A stretch of DNA of 27,878 nt, taken from the NCBI GenBank assembly GCA_002422425.1, contig DIVG01000083.1, forward strand, positions 335 to 28,212, read 5' to 3'. Origin of the DNA: Akkermansiaceae bacterium UBA6138. GTDB taxonomy: Bacteria > Verrucomicrobiota > Verrucomicrobiia > Verrucomicrobiales > DEV007. Position 1 is the stretch's first letter. Each line of letters begins with the position of its first letter. Under the pieces are notes generated by a model, which did not search any database, was not told where the DNA came from, and worked only from the letters and a program-made list of their open reading frames with translations. A program made the translations under genes and the position numbers. Positions 18,182 through 27,700 of the stretch are shown here, piece after piece.

Positions 18182-20488
18182 ATGAATCATCTCCGCGTTC
18201 CGCTGCTACTCGCCGTCATCCTCCTGCCTGCGGCGGTCCGTGCCCAGCTCCCTTCGGCCGAGTTGCACACGCTCACTCCGCCAATCGTCCGGGCCGGGGA
18301 AACGACAGAGATCACCGTCGCGGGACTGAACCTCGAGGACCTCACCGACCTTTCCTTTTCCGATCCCTCGATCAAGGCCGAGCTTGTCGCCGGGACGAAA
18401 AAGTTCCGCGTCACCGTGCCGGAGGGTGTTACGGAAGGCCCCGTCGAGGCCCGCGTCGACGGCTATTTCGGCCGATCCACTTCGAGGCTTCTTCAGATTG
18501 TGCCGAAGTCGGCCGTGATCGTCGCCGACGCCGGGGCCGCCCATCATTCGCTCGCGACCGCTCCCGCCCTGGCGCTCGATGCCCATGCCCACGGCCTCAC
18601 CGATGCCAACCAGATTGACCGGTGGAAAGTCACCCTGACAAAAGGACAGCGAATCCTTGTGCATGCCGCGGCCGAGCGTCTCGATTCCCGCGCCGACGCC
18701 AGTCTCATCATGACGGACCCCGCCGGCAAAGTTCTTGAGAGCAGCCACAACGTCATCGGACGCGATCCGCTCCTCGATTTTACCGCCCCTGCCGACGGTG
18801 ATTACCTCGTCGGCATCCACGATTTTCTCTACAACGGCGGGGCAGGGTATCACTACGTTCTTACCGCGAGCACCCGCCCCTGGATTGACGCCGTCTTTCC
18901 TCCGGCCGGCCACGAGGGTCAGGTCATCGAGGCAACCCTCTTGGGTCGGAACCTCCCCGGCGGGAGTCAGGGCGAGGGCCTTGCCATCGATGGCAAGCCG
19001 CTTGAGACGCTCACTGTCAGTATTCCCGTGCCCGCACCCGAGGGACCGAAGGCCGACTCGAACTTGCCCGCCAGCGGCATGCTGCCGGGATTTCGCTTTC
19101 GCCACGGCGAGGGAAATGCGGTCCGTCTCGGGATCGCGAAAGAACCCGTCGTGACCGAGTCGGGCGATGCCGAACTGCCGCCCCTGACCGGACCCGCCGA
19201 GATCGTGGCGCGCTTTGACAAGTCCGGCGACACCGACCATTTCCGCCTCGCGGCGAAAGCGGGAACTGCCTACTGGGTCGAGGTCATCGGGGATAGGCTC
19301 GCCGGCAAGGTCGATCCGTATCTGCTGGTGGAAAAAGTCATCAAAGCCGCTGATGGCTCCGAGACCTTTGCGACCGTGCGCGAGGGCGACGACACCGCCG
19401 CGAAGGCGGGAACGCGCCTCTCTTCGGGTTCGCGCGACACCGCTATCGTGATCGCCGCAGGCGATGCCGCCGACTATCGTATCACTGCGGTGAACCAGTT
19501 CGGGAGCGGCGGTCCCGCCCACCTCTACCGACTCATCGTGCGCGAGGCTCGTCCCGACTTCGACCTCGTCGCGGTGTCGGAGCGCTCGCATTATGAACTG
19601 AATCAGGCCTTTCCCGCCGCCCCGCTCCTGCGCAAGGGGGGGACCGAGCCGGTCCGTGTCCTCATCCACCGAAGAGACGGTTTCGACGGGCCGATTACCC
19701 TTGAGGCGACCGGACTGCCCGCCGGGGTCACCTGTCCGTCCGTCACCGCCTCGCTCAAGGAGGACTCCGTCAGCCTCGTCTTCAGTGCCGCTCCCGATGC
19801 CGCGGGTTGGAATGGCGACATCCGCATCACCGGAAAAGCGAAACTCGGGGAGCAGGAGATCACGCGTGAAGCCCGCCCTGCCGCCTTTGTCCACGGAGCA
19901 GCCGACGCGACGAAGGAGCGACTCCGTCCCCGTCTCGACTTTGCCCTGCCGCTCTCCGTCAGTGCCACCGAGAAAGCGCCGCTCTTACTCGAAGTGGGGA
20001 ATGGCGGGCGTTTCACTGTCGAGATGGGTCAGAAGCTCGAGATCCCCGTGAAAGTGGTCGTACGCAACGGAGTTAAAGGCCCGCTCACGGTCACCGCCGA
20101 CGGTCTCACGGGCCTGCGCCAGTCTCCCGTGCTGACGCTGGCGGACAATGCCGACGAGGGTAAGCTGACGCTCAACTTCACCCTGCAGAACAACATCTTC
20201 ACCCCCGAGCCGGGCACCTGGACTTTTGTCATCAAAGCCGTCGGGACGACCTCTTATCGTTACCGACCCGAGGCGGCCGAGGCCGCCGCCGCCGAATTGA
20301 AGGCAGCCGACGAAGCGCTTAAAGCCGCCACCCCGGAGAACAAGGATGCCCTTACAAAAGCAAAAGCCGATGCCGAGGCAAAAGCCAAAGCCCTTGCCAC
20401 GGCCGCCGCCGCCAAAGACATTAAATTTTCCGCCTACACCCTGCCCGTCGTAGTAGAGGTGAAACCGGCTCCGAAAAAAGATTCGTGA
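18182..20488 (+). CDS. Secreted Ig-like/PPC-domain protein (module C)
   Basis: A 768-residue exported protein. The signal peptide is residues 1-21 (MNHLRVPLLLAVILLPAAVRA). An Ig/IPT-like domain (about 28-108) is followed by a PPC-type beta domain (about 115-230; ADGDYLVGIHDFLYNGGAGYHY is its typical end), a second Ig-like segment (about 235-320), a second PPC-like domain (about 345-465), and Ig-like beta domains to about 715. The C-terminus has an Ala/Lys/Glu-rich helix (about 690-745, e.g. ADEALKAATPENKDALTKAK) before a final short strand. No enzyme motif is seen. PPC domains usually flank secreted enzymes, so a scaffold or adhesion role is likely but inferred. The ATG at 18182 is preferred over TTG at 18170 because it begins the signal peptide; a GAGG touches it. 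The stop overlaps the next start (TGATG). Confidence 0.9.
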   Translation: MNHLRVPLLLAVILLPAAVRAQLPSAELHTLTPPIVRAGETTEITVAGLNLEDLTDLSFSDPSIKAELVAGTKKFRVTVPEGVTEGPVEARVDGYFGRSTSRLLQIVPKSAVIVADAGAAHHSLATAPALALDAHAHGLTDANQIDRWKVTLTKGQRILVHAAAERLDSRADASLIMTDPAGKVLESSHNVIGRDPLLDFTAPADGDYLVGIHDFLYNGGAGYHYVLTASTRPWIDAVFPPAGHEGQVIEATLLGRNLPGGSQGEGLAIDGKPLETLTVSIPVPAPEGPKADSNLPASGMLPGFRFRHGEGNAVRLGIAKEPVVTESGDAELPPLTGPAEIVARFDKSGDTDHFRLAAKAGTAYWVEVIGDRLAGKVDPYLLVEKVIKAADGSETFATVREGDDTAAKAGTRLSSGSRDTAIVIAAGDAADYRITAVNQFGSGGPAHLYRLIVREARPDFDLVAVSERSHYELNQAFPAAPLLRKGGTEPVRVLIHRRDGFDGPITLEATGLPAGVTCPSVTASLKEDSVSLVFSAAPDAAGWNGDIRITGKAKLGEQEITREARPAAFVHGAADATKERLRPRLDFALPLSVSATEKAPLLLEVGNGGRFTVEMGQKLEIPVKVVVRNGVKGPLTVTADGLTGLRQSPVLTLADNADEGKLTLNFTLQNNIFTPEPGTWTFVIKAVGTTSYRYRPEAAEAAAAELKAADEALKAATPENKDALTKAKADAEAKAKALATAAAAKDIKFSAYTLPVVVEVKPAPKKDS

Positions 20489-23334
20489 TGAAAACCCGCT
20501 CTCTCCTCCTTTCCCTTGTTCTCGCCGGTCCGGCCCTCGTCCGGTCCGAGGGACTTCCCGTCGCCGAACTGAAGCGCGACACTCCCGTGAACTTCGCGAC
20601 CGAGGTCTATCCGTTCCTAAAGGCCAACTGCCTCGCCTGCCACAACCAGAGCAAACCCAAGGCCGACCTCATTCTCGAGTCCCCGCAGGACATGATCAAG
20701 GGCGGCGAGTCCGGCCCAGCGATCGTTCCGGGCAAGGGCGCTGAGTCTTTCCTCTTCACCACCGCGGCGCATCTCGAAGAGCCGACGATGCCGCCGGCGA
20801 ACAACAAGTCGAAGGCCGAGAATCTCACGCCCGATCAACTCGCCCTGCTCAAGCTCTGGATCGATCAGGGAGCAAAAGGGGATGCCGTCTCCACCGCCGC
20901 GCCCGAGTCGTGGACGCTCCTGACAGGACCACAGCCCATCTATGCCGCCGCGATTTCAAACGACGGACGTTTTGCCGCCGCCGGACGCGGGCAGCAGGTC
21001 CATCTCTACGATCTCAAGCTCGGTAAACTCGCCGCGACCCTGCGCGATCCGGGAGCCGCCATTCCCGTGACCCACGAGGACATCGTCCAGGCCGTCGCCT
21101 TCAGCCCCGATGGAGAGACCCTCGCCACCGCCGGGTATCGTGTCGTCAAAGTCTTCCAGCGAAATCCCGCTGTCGCCGCGAAAGCCGTCGCCCTCGCCGG
21201 AGATCCCGTCGGCATGGCGGTTTCGGCTGATGGAAAACGCACCGCGATCGGCGCCGCCGACGGGTCCCTCTTTCTGGTGAACAACGACCAGCCCGATGCC
21301 GCCCCCGTGACCGTGAAAGACCACACCGGTGCCGTCACCGCCCTCGCCTTCTCCGCCGACGGCGGCACCCTCTACTCCGCTGGCACCGACAAGACCGTGA
21401 AATCCCGTTCCATTGCTGATCCCGCCAAAGCCACCAGCCTCGCCCTCGGGGCACCCGCCGCCTCCATTGCCCTGATCAACGGAGGCAAACATCTTCTCCT
21501 TGCCTGCGCCGACCAAACTGTCCGCCTCTGCGCCGCTGATCTCAACACTGACCTCGCTTTCACCCCGCCCCCTCCGCCAAAACCCGCTCCTGCGCCCGTA
21601 GCAGAACCAGCCCCCGCTCCCGCTCCCGCTCCCGCTCCCGCCCCGCAGCCCGCTCCTGCCACCAAAAAGATCCTCGATTTCAAACCGCACGCCCAGCCTC
21701 TCATCGCGGTCGCGAGCATCAAAGCTGACGGGACCGAGTTCGCCGCCGCCTACGGTGACGGCACTGTCATCCTTTTCAAAATCGACCCCGCCAAGCCCGG
21801 AGACAATCCGACCGAGCTTCGCCGTCTCGCTCACGGCTCCGCCCTGACCCACCTCGCGGTCTCCTTCAACAGCCCCGGCGGCATTCGCCTCGCCACCGCC
21901 GGCGCGACCGGTCCGGTGAATCTTTGGAATCCGGCTGACGGCACAAAGATCACCGAATTCAAAGGCGACCCCACCCTCGCGCCCCGTCTCGCTGCGCTCC
22001 AGCGCGAGTCGACCATCGCGGCGCGGCGCAAGGCGCACTGGGACAGACTCGCTCCCGAGGCGGAAACGCTCTGGAAGGCGGAGAGCGAAAAAGCGATCCA
22101 GGCCGGCGACGAACTCGCGAAAGCCCGTCGCGATCTTGCTGTTAAGCAGCGGGAGCTCCGCGCCCTCGAGTCGGCCACGCCCGCAAGCGCCGAAGACGTT
22201 CTTATCAAGGCCCGGGAGGCCGTTGCGGTGGCAGAGCGCACTGTTAGCGGGGCCGCCCGCAATCGCGACCTCTCCGCGACCCTGGCCGGCGAAGCCTTCG
22301 GGCGTCAGACCGCGGCGAAGTCCGGCTCCAAAGAAGCCGAAAGCCTCGTCGCCGCCCTTAAGGCTGAGAGCGAAGCTCTTCAAAAAGCCGCGCCCGAAGA
22401 GGAGAAAAAAGCCGTTGCCGGAGCTCTCACCTTTTCCTCCGATGGATCGTTGTTGATCCAGTCACTAGCCGGAGGAACGATGCGTCTTTTCTCTCTCACG
22501 GCCGCCGCCTGGCTCGAAGATGTCGCTTCCGGGAAAGAAGTCCTCGCCCTCGCCGCAGCGGGAGAGAAGCTCCTTACGGCGAGCAAGGACAAGCAACTTG
22601 TCGCATGGACTCCCCCCGGCCGCGACTGGACTCTCGCTGCTACCCTCGGTGACGGGAAGAGCCCCGATCCCTTCGTCGATCGGGTCACCGCTCTCGCCTT
22701 TGACCCCGAAGGCCGTCGGCTCATCACTGGCACGGGGGTGCCCTCGCGCAATGGAGAGGCGGCGATCTGGGACACCGCAACCTGGAGTCAACTCGTCGCC
22801 AATCCCAAGGCGCACGTCGATACCCTTACCGCTTTCGCCTTCTCTCCCGACGGCACTCGCGTTGCGAGCGCCTCGACCGACAAACTCATCAGGATTCTTG
22901 ACGCGGAAACTCTCGAAGTGCAACAGACCTTCGAAGGCCACACCAGTCACGTCCTCGATATTGCCTGGAACGCCGACGATCTCTCCCTTGCCAGCGCCTC
23001 GGCCGACCTCAAGGTGAAAATCTGGGATCTCGCCGACGGACGTGTCAAAAGCACCGTCGAGGGTTACACCAAAGAGGTCGGCACGGTGACCTACTTCGGC
23101 GACACTGAGTCGCTCCTTACCGCGAGCGGTGACAAGGTCGTGAAGCTCGCCAACCAGCCCCTCCCTGAAGCTGGCGATACGTTTCTTCATACTGCGGCGG
23201 CCAGTGCCGATGGCACAAGGATTATTGCGGGGGGGCAGGACAGTATCCTGAGGCTTTGGGACGGTAGCGCGAAAGCTCTTATCGGCTCATTCCCGAGCCC
23301 CGAGGCCGAAGCGGGGAAGGTAGCGGGGAAATGA
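20488..23334 (+). CDS. PSCyt1 cytochrome fused to WD40-like double propeller (module C)
   Basis: A 948-residue exported protein. The signal peptide is residues 1-20. A PSCyt1 cytochrome domain (about 35-131) has C48-LA-C51-H52 and M101 in EEPTMPP. WD40-like blades follow. I count seven before and seven after a helical insert, suggesting two seven-bladed propellers (e.g. AVAFSPDGETLATAG, ALAFSADGGTLYSAG, AFAFSPDGTRVASAS, DIAWNADDLSLASASADLK). A Pro/Ala-rich linker (about 359-391) lies between the fifth and sixth blades. A charged coiled coil (about 500-640, e.g. ELAKARRDLAVKQRELRAL) separates the propellers. Its ATG overlaps the stop of the PPC gene, so it is translationally coupled as the last gene of the operon. 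Propellers of this kind usually bind other proteins, so an assembly platform for the operon's other products is a reasonable guess. Confidence 0.94.
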   Translation: MKTRSLLLSLVLAGPALVRSEGLPVAELKRDTPVNFATEVYPFLKANCLACHNQSKPKADLILESPQDMIKGGESGPAIVPGKGAESFLFTTAAHLEEPTMPPANNKSKAENLTPDQLALLKLWIDQGAKGDAVSTAAPESWTLLTGPQPIYAAAISNDGRFAAAGRGQQVHLYDLKLGKLAATLRDPGAAIPVTHEDIVQAVAFSPDGETLATAGYRVVKVFQRNPAVAAKAVALAGDPVGMAVSADGKRTAIGAADGSLFLVNNDQPDAAPVTVKDHTGAVTALAFSADGGTLYSAGTDKTVKSRSIADPAKATSLALGAPAASIALINGGKHLLLACADQTVRLCAADLNTDLAFTPPPPPKPAPAPVAEPAPAPAPAPAPAPQPAPATKKILDFKPHAQPLIAVASIKADGTEFAAAYGDGTVILFKIDPAKPGDNPTELRRLAHGSALTHLAVSFNSPGGIRLATAGATGPVNLWNPADGTKITEFKGDPTLAPRLAALQRESTIAARRKAHWDRLAPEAETLWKAESEKAIQAGDELAKARRDLAVKQRELRALESATPASAEDVLIKAREAVAVAERTVSGAARNRDLSATLAGEAFGRQTAAKSGSKEAESLVAALKAESEALQKAAPEEEKKAVAGALTFSSDGSLLIQSLAGGTMRLFSLTAAAWLEDVASGKEVLALAAAGEKLLTASKDKQLVAWTPPGRDWTLAATLGDGKSPDPFVDRVTALAFDPEGRRLITGTGVPSRNGEAAIWDTATWSQLVANPKAHVDTLTAFAFSPDGTRVASASTDKLIRILDAETLEVQQTFEGHTSHVLDIAWNADDLSLASASADLKVKIWDLADGRVKSTVEGYTKEVGTVTYFGDTESLLTASGDKVVKLANQPLPEAGDTFLHTAAASADGTRIIAGGQDSILRLWDGSAKALIGSFPSPEAEAGKVAGK
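21613..21642 (+). repeat. CCCGCT hexamer tandem repeat inside the WD40 gene
   Basis: Four perfect copies of CCCGCT (21613-21636) are followed by one imperfect copy (CCCGCC). They encode Pro-Ala dipeptides in a flexible linker. A 6 bp unit keeps the frame, so copy-number change would only alter linker length. Confidence 0.75.
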
Positions 23335-23352
23335 CCGTAATTCTCTCGAAGA

Positions 23353-23394
23353 CCCCGCCCCGGCGAAGCGGGGGCCTTGCCTCAGCGGGCTGAG
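23353..23394. terminator. Two hairpins between convergent genes
   Basis: The 71 bp between the WD40 gene and the convergent DUF1552 gene hold two hairpins: CCCCGC-N9-GCGGGG (23353-23373) and CTCAG-CGGG-CTGAG (23381-23394). Neither is followed by a T run on either strand, so a bidirectional terminator role is possible but weakly supported. Confidence 0.35.
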
Positions 23395-23405
23395 TCGGTC
23401 CCGGC

Positions 23406-24725
23406 TCAAATCGCCAGAGCATTTTCCGCGTCGCCGAAGCGTTCCACCCTCACGCCCATGCGATCCATGAGAGCGAGGTGGAGACGGCAGAGTTTGCGGT
23501 TCGGGTCGCTGCTGAGGTCGTAGGCCTGCCCGCCTTTGACGGTGCCACCGCCGCCGCCGGCGAGGACGACGGGAAGTTGCTTGGAATCGTGGGCGTTGCC
23601 GTCCATGAGGCTGCTCGTGAGCAGGATCATGCTGTTGTCGAGGAGCGAGCGCTCGCCTTCGTTCGTCGCCGCCATTTTCTGAAGAAACTCGGACCAGAGT
23701 TTCACCTGGAACTCGTTGACCTTCTGATAATGGGCGAGACGGGTCTCGTCATTGGCGTGGTGGGAAAGTTCGTGGATACCCGAGCTGACGCCGTCGAGAC
23801 TGGGGAAGCGCATGTTCGACAAGTCGTTGTTGAGCATGAAGGTCGCGACCCGCGTGCGGTCCATCTGATAGGCGAGGAGGAGGATGTCGAACATGATTCG
23901 CAGGTGGTCCTCCGAGCTGGCGGGAATCCCGGCCTCGGGACGTCCGAGAGTGGGAGTCTTCACACTCGGCTGCCAGCCTTTCCCGCCGGTCTCGGCCTGG
24001 CTGATCTTTTCGGCCTGTTCGACGCGCAGCTCGATCTCGCGAACGGAGGTGAGGTATTCGTCGAGCTTCTGACTGTCGCGCTGGCTGAGACGGGTGCGGA
24101 GCCCTTTGGCATCTCCGAGGACGAGGTCGAGAATACTTTTGTCACGCCTGCGTTTGCTGCCGTCATCGAAGAGCTGGTCAAAGGCCTGCTGTGGGAAGAT
24201 CTCTTTCGGTGCGGGCGTCGTGGGAGTGCTCCAGGAGATGTAGGCCGAGTAGATCGAGGTGAAGCCCGAGTCGGTCGCATAGCTGGGGCGCTCGGTTCCG
24301 AGGACAATACTCGGCACGGGCGTGTCGCGTCCGGCATGAGCGGCGACGATCTGGTCCATCGTCGTGCCAACCTCGACATCGGTGGTGGTCTTTTTCACGC
24401 GCAGCCCGCAGAGCACGTTCATCTTCGGGTAGTGGCCGCCCTCGCCCTCGATCGTGGTGGGGTTCCAGAGTCCGGTGAAGACGGCGACCTGATTTTTAAT
24501 CGGCTCGAGCGGACGCAGCGAATTGGCGAACTCGATCCCGTTGGCTCCCATCTTCGCCCCCCAGTGGTGAGGATTGACCCCGTTGCCGGTGAAGCAAACG
24601 CCGAGTCGGCGCGGTGCGACATTCTGTTTGGGTGTCTCGGCTCCGAAGACGGAGATGGACTCGAACCAGGGCAGACCGAGGGCTACGCCGGTGCCACGGA
24701 GAAATTGACGACGGGAGGTGTTCAT
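23406..24725 (-). CDS. DUF1552 family Tat-exported protein (module B)
   Basis: A 439-residue DUF1552 protein. It begins with a textbook twin-arginine signal (MNTSRRQFLRGTGVALGLPW), followed by a cleavage region near VFGAE. Conserved blocks shared with the module A copy at 7547-8830 include RRLGVCFTGNGV (39-50), VFTGLWNPTTIEGEGGHYPK (about 81-100), SQKLDEYLTSVREIELRVEQ (about 214-233), DRTRVATFMLNN (about 287-298) and HELSHHANDE (about 316-325). The biochemical function is unknown; the conserved His/Asp clusters suggest a metal or hydrolase-like site but this is inference. The gene lies 38 bp downstream of the module B cytochrome on the same strand, the usual order for this pair. The region before the ATG is pyrimidine-rich, with no Shine-Dalgarno. 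Confidence 0.95.
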   Translation of the reverse strand: MNTSRRQFLRGTGVALGLPWFESISVFGAETPKQNVAPRRLGVCFTGNGVNPHHWGAKMGANGIEFANSLRPLEPIKNQVAVFTGLWNPTTIEGEGGHYPKMNVLCGLRVKKTTTDVEVGTTMDQIVAAHAGRDTPVPSIVLGTERPSYATDSGFTSIYSAYISWSTPTTPAPKEIFPQQAFDQLFDDGSKRRRDKSILDLVLGDAKGLRTRLSQRDSQKLDEYLTSVREIELRVEQAEKISQAETGGKGWQPSVKTPTLGRPEAGIPASSEDHLRIMFDILLLAYQMDRTRVATFMLNNDLSNMRFPSLDGVSSGIHELSHHANDETRLAHYQKVNEFQVKLWSEFLQKMAATNEGERSLLDNSMILLTSSLMDGNAHDSKQLPVVLAGGGGGTVKGGQAYDLSSDPNRKLCRLHLALMDRMGVRVERFGDAENALAI

Positions 24726-24763
24726 GGGGAGGAAGGGATTCAGGAATTGAGGCGTTGAGGCTT

Positions 24764-27700
24764 TCAGGGATTGGCGGCTAGGGCGGGGGTTTCGTTGCGG
24801 CGATTGAGAAACTGGCGGCTCGTGACGATGTCAGTGACGATGGCGGAGACGGCGCCGCTGTTTTTTTTGAGGGAGTCCTGCATTTTCGCGAGGAGGTCTT
24901 TGTCACTGGGGAGGACGGACCGTCCGAGGGCATAACCGAGAAGCTTGCGGCTGAAATGGCCGGTGAACTGGGCATCGTTGGCGGCGAGATAGTGGCGCAG
25001 GCCGTCCATGCCTTTGAAGGTGGTGCCGTCGCGCAGGATGCCGGTGTCGTCGATGGCACCGCCGCTCTCGTCGGCGGGGCGGAATCGGCCGATGGGGTCA
25101 AAGGACTCGAGGGCAAAACCGAGCGGATCGATGCGGTCGTGACAGACGGCGCAGGCCTGGTCCTTGGCATGCTGCTTGAGCGCCTCACGGAGCGAAGCGG
25201 GTTTCGTCGTGTTCTCGTCGATTTCGGGCACGTTCGGCGGAGGCGGCGGGGAGGAGTGCCCGAGGACGACGGCGTAAAGATACTCTCCGCGAATCACCGG
25301 GCTGGTGCGGTGCGGCCGTGAGGTCTTTGTCAGGACCGCGCCCATCCCGAGGAGTCCGCCGCGGTGATGATCGGAGACTTTGACCTCGCGGAACTCGTCT
25401 CCGCTCACGCCGGGGACTCCATAAAATTTGGCGAGTCGCTCGTTGATGAAGGAAGTCTCGCCGGCGACGACATCCATCACTTTTCTATCTTCGCGGAAGA
25501 GCCTCGCGAAATACTCGACGACTTCGCGGTGCATGTCGGCGCGGAGCGCGGGCGTCATCTCGGGGAACTTCTTCAGATCGACGCCGTCGTGCTCGAGGAA
25601 ACCGCCGAACTTCAGCCACTGCCCGGCGAATTCGTGGGCGAGGGCCGAGGACCGCGGGTCTTTCATCATGCGCTTGGCCTGGGCGGCGAGAACCTCGGGC
25701 TTGAGGAGACTGCCATTTTCGGTGGCCTGGCGCAGCTCCCCGTCGGGGATGGAGGACCAGAGGAAGTAACTGAGGCGCGAGGCGACTTCCCAGGCCGAAA
25801 GCGGCACATCACCCTCGCCAGGTGCCTTTGTCAGGGTGCCCGGGGCGGGCAGGGTCTCGGCTTTGAAAAGGAAATGCGGCGAGACGAGAGCCAGCACGAT
25901 ACCTTCGCGCACCGCCGACTCGCGGTCGAGCTCCTGCGTGACGCGCTCACGGTAGAAGGCGGAGAGGGTCTCTTTTTCGGAATCGGCGAGCGGACGTCGC
26001 CAGGCCTTCGCGGCGAACTGATGGAGATGCCAGATCATGGCTCCGTCGAATTCGCCTTGTTGCTGATCGTTGAGCTGTTTCGGACCGGCGAGGCGCCAGT
26101 CTTTCTTCATCGCCGCGAGGGTGGCTTTATCTTTATCGCCGAGGACTTCACCGAGCTGTTCGTCGCTGAAGTAATAGACGGTGTAATTAGGCGTATTGCG
26201 GTAGAGATTGCGCGCGACCTGCTCGAGGCGGCGTTCCATCATGTCGGGGAAAGCCGTCTTCATGACATTGAAGTCACTCATCGTATTTCTCGCCGCCTCG
26301 GTCTGAATCTTCCAGATCGTGAGCACGCCGGGGATGATCTTTGTGACATCGCGCGGCGTGTCGGTGGTCGCGGTCCACTGGATCGTGGCCTGTTCGACTT
26401 CGGGGTTTTCGTAATCGAGTTTCGTCTCGGCCCGCAGCGAGACGGCCCCGGGAGGCAGGGGCAGGGTGACGACCTTCGGCGCGGCGACGGCGAGGATCTG
26501 CGGCTCAATCTTGCGGTCGGGCCCGGGATGGCTGCCGAAAAGGGCGCGGGTCGACTCGAGGGAGGCGAGTTTTTTCTTCAGCTCTTCGAGGTTCGCGGGT
26601 GCGGGGGTTGCCGTGATCTGGGGTTTCAGGTCGCCGATGGTTTTTTCGAGCCAGTTGAAATAATTCACGCCGCCTTTCTCGAGTTTTACCTCGATCTTCG
26701 TGACGAGGGCGATGTCGCCGACATTGCCGTCGCCGAGATCGCCGAAGCAGAGGTGAACCTGGTTCTTTCCTTTCACCTGGGCGTCCATGTTATAGGGACG
26801 GATCCCGTCGGAGTCCTGCTGGCGGCGCTGCACCCCGCTGCCGGGTTTTTGCGGATTGTTCCACGAGAGCAGGTCAGCCTCGATCTGCGCGATGCGTGCG
26901 GTCACGGCAGCGGGCACTGCTGTCGGCTTGGCCGCGTCGGGAGCGGGCAGCTCCCGCCAGGGGACACGGACGAGGTCGAGGAAGCGCGACTTGGGCTCGG
27001 GTTTGGTGACGAGGTTCCACCAGTTCTGAAGGAAGGGCAGCTTCAACCCGGTCTCTTTAGCGAGGGCTTCTAGCGGCGTTTTAAAATGCTGATGTTTCCA
27101 GCAGGCGAGGAGGTAATCGCCTTCGCGCATGTCGTCGAAATCGCCGGGCAGGTGTGGGGCCGCTTTTTGCTGATACCAGACGTAGAGCCCCTGCTCGGCG
27201 TGGGCCTTGAACTGCTCGGGGCCGCGAAGGCCGATGCGGCCCTCGTTAAAAACGATCCCGGTGCCGGGCATGATCGTGGCGTGGTCGGCGAGCTGACGAG
27301 CCGCGCTGAAATACTTGTCGAGCGCGGCGGGACTCATGAAAAGGACATCGCCGGTGTTGGAGAATCCTTCGCCGCCGCCGCCATCGGTCTGGAACTCTCT
27401 CGCAAGGCTGTAGTCCCGCCCCGTGAGGTCGCGGATGGAGCGGTCGTATTCCCCGTTCGTAAGCCGCCGCATCGTGACCGGGCCGGGATCACCGGCGTTC
27501 GTCGAGGCGAGGACGTCGAGGGAATGATTGACCCAGGAGACGATCGCTTTTTCTTCGTGTTCCTCAAGCGGATCGGACTTTCGCGGCGGCATCTCGCCGT
27601 TCTCGATCGTGTCGAGGACGCGATGCCAGAGCTCGAATTCCTCCTCCATTTTCGGATTTGCAGCGAGGATTTTAAGATCGACCTCGCCTTTGATGTCCTC

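Noticed and set aside
21613..21642. The CCCGCT repeat as a phase-variation switch
   Set aside because: The unit is six bases, so slippage keeps the reading frame and cannot turn the gene off.
25364..27073. A 569-residue plus-strand open frame inside the module B cytochrome
   Set aside because: Antisense shadow of a gene with clear domains on the minus strand.
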